NCBI GenBank assembly: GCA_947465645.1
Contig: CANIBQ010000146.1
Span: forward strand, 1-8,058
Source of the DNA: Acidobacteriota bacterium
GTDB lineage: Bacteria > Acidobacteriota > Vicinamibacteria > Vicinamibacterales > UBA2999
Length of the DNA: 8,058 nt
Reading direction: 5' to 3'
Part shown: positions 5,490 to 8,058 of the stretch, one piece after another
Numbering within the stretch: position 1 is the stretch's first letter
How the letters are laid out: each line of letters opens with the position of its first letter
Translations under genes and position numbers: made by a program
The notes under the pieces: model-generated
Database searches by the model: none
Seen by the model: the letters and a program-made list of their open reading frames with translations, nothing else
What the model was told of the DNA's origin: nothing

Positions 5490-5518
5490 ATGCTAGCGCG
5501 CACGTCGGTGAGTGTCAA
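5490..5518 (-). promoter_or_regulatory. Sigma-70-type promoter of the HU-like gene
   Basis: On the minus strand, TTGACA (5518-5513), a 17-base spacer, then TAGCAT (5495-5490). It predicts a leader of about 90 bases before ATG 5395, with GC-rich inverted segments (GCGCGC twice). Confidence 0.7.
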
Positions 5519-5557
5519 CGAATCGCGCGCCGCAAACCCTGCAAATCAGGCCCAAAG

Positions 5558-5566
5558 TGCTAGAAT
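5558..5566 (+). promoter_or_regulatory. Extended -10 promoter of queF (leaderless start)
   Basis: TGC-TAGAAT ends eight bases before ATG 5575; no clear -35. Transcription would begin at or within two bases of the ATG. Confidence 0.55.
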
Positions 5567-5574
5567 TTCGACTT

Positions 5575-5919
5575 ATGTCAAGCGCGACAGCGATCGAGAC
5601 CTTCCCGAATCCTCGCCCCGAACGCGAGTTCGAGGTGGCGATCAGCTGCCCCGAGTTCACCTCGGTGTGCCCCATGACAGGCCTCCCGGACTTCGGTGAG
5701 ATACGCATCACCTACGTCCCCGGCGATCGCTGTATCGAGTTGAAGGCACTCAAGTACTACCTGATCGAGTTCCGCAACCGCGGCATCTTCTACGAGGCGG
5801 CCACCAACCAGATCCTCGATGACCTCGTCGCCAGCTGCCAGCCGCGCCGCATGACGGTGACGGGCGATTTCTCGGTCCGCGGCGGCATCAAGACGATCGT
5901 CACGGCGTCGTACCCCTGA
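5575..5919 (+). CDS. queF: NADPH-dependent 7-cyano-7-deazaguanine reductase QueF, unimodular type
   Basis: QueF reduces the nitrile preQ0 to the amine preQ1, a step of queuosine tRNA modification. The 114-aa length fits the short, single-module (type I) QueF. Visible motifs are FTSVCPMTGLPDFGEI with nucleophile C32 and D39, the QueF signature ELKALKYY at 55-62, FRNRGIFYEAATNQILDDL with substrate-binding E74, and RRMTVTGDFSVRGGIKT at the end. The frame is open upstream to 5512, but ATG 5575 fits the family N-terminus. It lies eight bases after TAGAAT, so the mRNA is probably leaderless and no Shine-Dalgarno is expected. No other queuosine genes are in the window, and no preQ1 riboswitch can fit in so short a leader. 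Confidence 0.96.
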   Translation: MSSATAIETFPNPRPEREFEVAISCPEFTSVCPMTGLPDFGEIRITYVPGDRCIELKALKYYLIEFRNRGIFYEAATNQILDDLVASCQPRRMTVTGDFSVRGGIKTIVTASYP

Positions 5920-6037
5920 CGCGCTGATCTTCCGCACTTCCCGTCCAGACACGGTGGCGAATTCTTCGTACACCGGCGCCGTCGTCGCGAATCCTCTGTG
6001 AGATCTCGTCCGGAACAGCACCTGCACGCTCCGGTGC
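5920..6037. other. Intergenic stretch between queF and the SNF2-like gene
   Basis: 118 bases with no convincing terminator, promoter or ribosome site. Small palindromes occur (CGGCGCCG, GAGATCTC) but none with a T-run. The SNF2-like gene could be read through from queF. Confidence 0.4.
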
Positions 6038-8058
6038 GTGACAGACCCGCTTCCAGGCGAACTGGTCCGCATCCGCGACTCGCGCTGGCGCGTGATCCGC
6101 TGCACGCCGCACGGCGCGGCGGCAACCCTCGAAGTCGCCGGTGCAGAGGCGGGAGCCCGCGGATCACGGGCAACGTTCCTGATTCCATTCGACCTGTGGG
6201 ACCGTCTTGCGCTCGACCCGCGCCCGCAGCTGGTGAGCTCGCGCCGATGGCGGCGTGTCGCCAGGCGGCTCCTCGCCGACGCGACGCCGTCATGGACCTC
6301 ACTCCGCGCAGCAGCGCGGGCGCGCCTCACGCTCATCCCGTTTCAACTGGAACCGGCCATGGCGCTGGTGCGGGGCCGCGCCTGCCGCTTCCTGATCGCC
6401 GACGCAGTGGGACTGGGCAAGACGGTTCAAGCCGGCCTGATGATCGCGGAAACGCTGGACCGCTTTCCCGGCGCCCGCGCGCTGGTCGTGACGCCGGCGG
6501 GCCTGCGCGATCAATGGCGTGAGGAGCTGACAGAGCGGTTCGCGCTCGAGCCGAAGGTACTCGACGCCGCCAGCCTCGCGCAGGCGCTGGCGGAGCTGCC
6601 AGGCGGCACCAACCCGTGGGCGGTGACGCCACTGGCGATCACCTCGATCGACTACGTCAAGCGGCCCGATGTGATGCGATCGCTCGAAGGGCTCGTCTGG
6701 GACGTGGTCGTTTTCGACGAGGCGCACGCCCTCGGCGGACGCTCGGACCGCGCCGCCGCCGCAGGCATGCTGGCGAGCCGCGGGCGGGCCGTCGTCATGC
6801 TGACCGCAACACCGCACAGCGGCGACGATGAGGCGTACGGACGGATGTGCGCGCTCGGCGACCTCGCGGGCGGGTTTCCGCTGCTGACCTTCCGTCGCGG
6901 CCGGGCGGCGATAGGACTCCAATCGACCCGACACACGCGTGTCCTGCGGATCCGGCCAACACCGGCCGAGCGGGCCATGCACGACGCGCTGCACGAGTAT
7001 GCCGCTCTCGCCTCCGGGCAGGGCGCCCACCTCGCGGTGTCGGTCCTGACCCGGCGTGCTTCTTCGAGCGCGGCCTCTCTGGCGGCATCACTCGCGCGTC
7101 GCATCAACCTCCTCAGCGCCATCCATGAGGGCGCGCCGCCGCCGCAGCTCGCTCTGCCGTTCGGCTCCGCCGGCGAGGACGACGATGCGCCGGGCGACGA
7201 ACTGGGGTTTCCGGCGCTCGCGGATCGCCACGAAGAGCTCGCGCGTCTCGATCACCTGCGCGGGCTGGCAGAAACCGCGGCAGGCCGCGAAAGCAAGGTG
7301 GCAGCGCTGGTGCGCTTTCTCCGCCGGATCGACGAACCGGCGATCGTCTTCACCGAGTACCGGGACACGCTGGCGACGCTGGCGACCGCCCTCGGCGGCG
7401 AGCCGGCCGAACTGCATGGCGGTCTCTCGCAACGTGAGCGTCGCGACGCTGCCCGCCGGTTCACGCACGGGGCTGCGTCGCTCCTCCTTGCCACCGATGC
7501 GGCCAGCGAGGGGCTCAACCTCCATCACCGATGCTGCCTCGTCATTCATCTCGAGATGCCGTGGACGCCTCTCCGGCTGGAGCAGCGAACCGGTCGGGTC
7601 GATCGCCTCGGACAACGCCGCACTGTGCATGCCGTGCACCTGCTGGCCGCCGGGACGACCGAGGAGGAGGTCGCCTCCCGCGTGGCCGAGCGGGCGCGAC
7701 AGGCCGACACCGTGCTCGATGCAGGTGAACCCTGGAGGGAGGACGGGCGCCTTGAGTGCACGCGCATCGAAGACGCACGACGGCTCAGTGACGCCGCGGC
7801 GACGGCTGCGCCGCACCGTGCGGTTGTGACGGTCGCGAAGACCACGGCCCGGCGGCGGCGGTCTCCGTCGCAACTGTGGGGCTACCACCTCCCGATCGTC
7901 GATGCCGACGGTCAACCCGTGTGGACCGCGCTCCGCGGGATCGAAGCGGCCCGTCATGCCGTTCCGCGGGCCGGCGCGCTTCGGCTCCTTGAGGAGTCGA
8001 TCTCAAATCCAGCCGTGCTCGAGCTCGCCGCCGAAACGGCGCAGGACGAGCTCTCACG
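6038..8058 (+). CDS. SNF2/RapA-like DEAH-box ATPase (helicase superfamily 2), 3' end beyond the window
   Basis: This is a probable ATP-driven DNA or nucleoprotein translocase. 673 codons are visible and the frame is open to the edge. A short N-terminal beta-rich domain (1-60, GELVRIRDSRWRVI) precedes the first RecA-like lobe. Motifs, residue numbers from GTG 6038: Q103 (PFQLEPA); motif I ADAVGLGKT with K128; motif II DEAH 227-230; motif III LTATPHSGD from 255; motif V ATDAASEGLNL from 485; motif VI QRTGRVDRLGQ 516-526. Motif VI is RapA/SNF2-like. Motif I has Ala123 where SNF2 proteins normally have Glu (DE-x-GLGKT). The start is GTG with an in-frame TGA at 5999 upstream, so it cannot begin much earlier; no good Shine-Dalgarno was seen. 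It follows queF by 118 bases. RapA recycles RNA polymerase, while relatives act in repair or phage defence; the role here is open. Confidence 0.9.
   Translation, partial: MTDPLPGELVRIRDSRWRVIRCTPHGAAATLEVAGAEAGARGSRATFLIPFDLWDRLALDPRPQLVSSRRWRRVARRLLADATPSWTSLRAAARARLTLIPFQLEPAMALVRGRACRFLIADAVGLGKTVQAGLMIAETLDRFPGARALVVTPAGLRDQWREELTERFALEPKVLDAASLAQALAELPGGTNPWAVTPLAITSIDYVKRPDVMRSLEGLVWDVVVFDEAHALGGRSDRAAAAGMLASRGRAVVMLTATPHSGDDEAYGRMCALGDLAGGFPLLTFRRGRAAIGLQSTRHTRVLRIRPTPAERAMHDALHEYAALASGQGAHLAVSVLTRRASSSAASLAASLARRINLLSAIHEGAPPPQLALPFGSAGEDDDAPGDELGFPALADRHEELARLDHLRGLAETAAGRESKVAALVRFLRRIDEPAIVFTEYRDTLATLATALGGEPAELHGGLSQRERRDAARRFTHGAASLLLATDAASEGLNLHHRCCLVIHLEMPWTPLRLEQRTGRVDRLGQRRTVHAVHLLAAGTTEEEVASRVAERARQADTVLDAGEPWREDGRLECTRIEDARRLSDAAATAAPHRAVVTVAKTTARRRRSPSQLWGYHLPIVDADGQPVWTALRGIEAARHAVPRAGALRLLEESISNPAVLELAAETAQDELS

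Noticed and set aside
4511..5563. 350-aa plus-strand frame crossing the activator end and the HU-like gene
   Set aside because: It spans a clear gene end, a terminator and an antisense gene; composition is Arg/Ala-rich and no domain is visible.
5512..5574. Upstream start for queF (21 extra residues)
   Set aside because: The extension would include the promoter -10 and the divergent HU promoter, and QueF homologs do not have it.
5578..6336. 252-aa minus-strand frame over queF
   Set aside because: queF is unambiguous on the plus strand; this is its shadow.
7088..7957. 289-aa minus-strand frame opposite the SNF2-like gene
   Set aside because: The plus-strand frame contains motifs V and VI in this region and is open throughout.
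1..8058. tRNA, rRNA, insertion sequence or phage genes
   Set aside because: No cloverleaf, rRNA segment, transposase or phage-like protein was recognised on either strand.

Overview
This window is strongly G+C-rich bacterial DNA with six recognisable genes, one small unrecognised gene, a coding-like remnant, and an unusual set of short palindromic repeats. The gene set is a lipoate-dependent dehydrogenase operon, a sigma-54 activator, an HU-like protein, a unimodular QueF and a RapA/SNF2-like ATPase. Together with in-frame palindromes encoding peptides such as ASAEA, GPAEAGPH and VRLKPDPT, it suggests an Acidobacteriota member, perhaps of the Vicinamibacteria. That placement rests on resemblance from memory, not on a search.

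Left part (1 to about 3390, minus strand): one operon reading right to left from a good sigma-70-type promoter at 3362-3389. It encodes a 91-aa membrane-anchored coiled-coil protein, dihydrolipoamide dehydrogenase (E3, lpdA), a 2-oxo acid dehydrogenase E2 acyltransferase, and the N-terminal part of octanoyltransferase lipB, which is cut by the window edge. E2 carries the lipoyl group, E3 re-oxidises it, and LipB supplies the octanoyl group that becomes lipoate, so the operon pairs two complex subunits with the pathway for their cofactor. No E1 is in view.

Middle (3390-5095): a divergent gene for an NtrC-family response regulator (REC, AAA+ with GAFTGA, Fis-type HTH). Its -10 box lies 10 bases from the ATG, and a 12-bp tandem repeat lies between the two divergent promoters. 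A coding-like remnant follows and ends in a palindromic repeat. Then come a rho-independent terminator and, in convergent orientation, the HU-like gene.

Right part (5096-8058): the HU-like gene (minus) and queF (plus) diverge from a region with a consensus-like promoter for the HU gene and an extended -10 that makes queF probably leaderless. A large SNF2/RapA-like ATPase gene follows and runs off the right edge.

The most unusual feature is three families of short inverted repeats. Family A (GGTCCGGCT-GA-AGCCGGACC) sits at gene boundaries. Families B (AGGCAAAGCT-TC-AGCTTTGCCT) and C (GCCTC-GGCG-GAGGC) sit in frame inside the two flexible linkers of E2, and a C-like copy sits in a probable loop of E3. 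They look like REP/MITE-type elements that persist where a protein tolerates extra residues.
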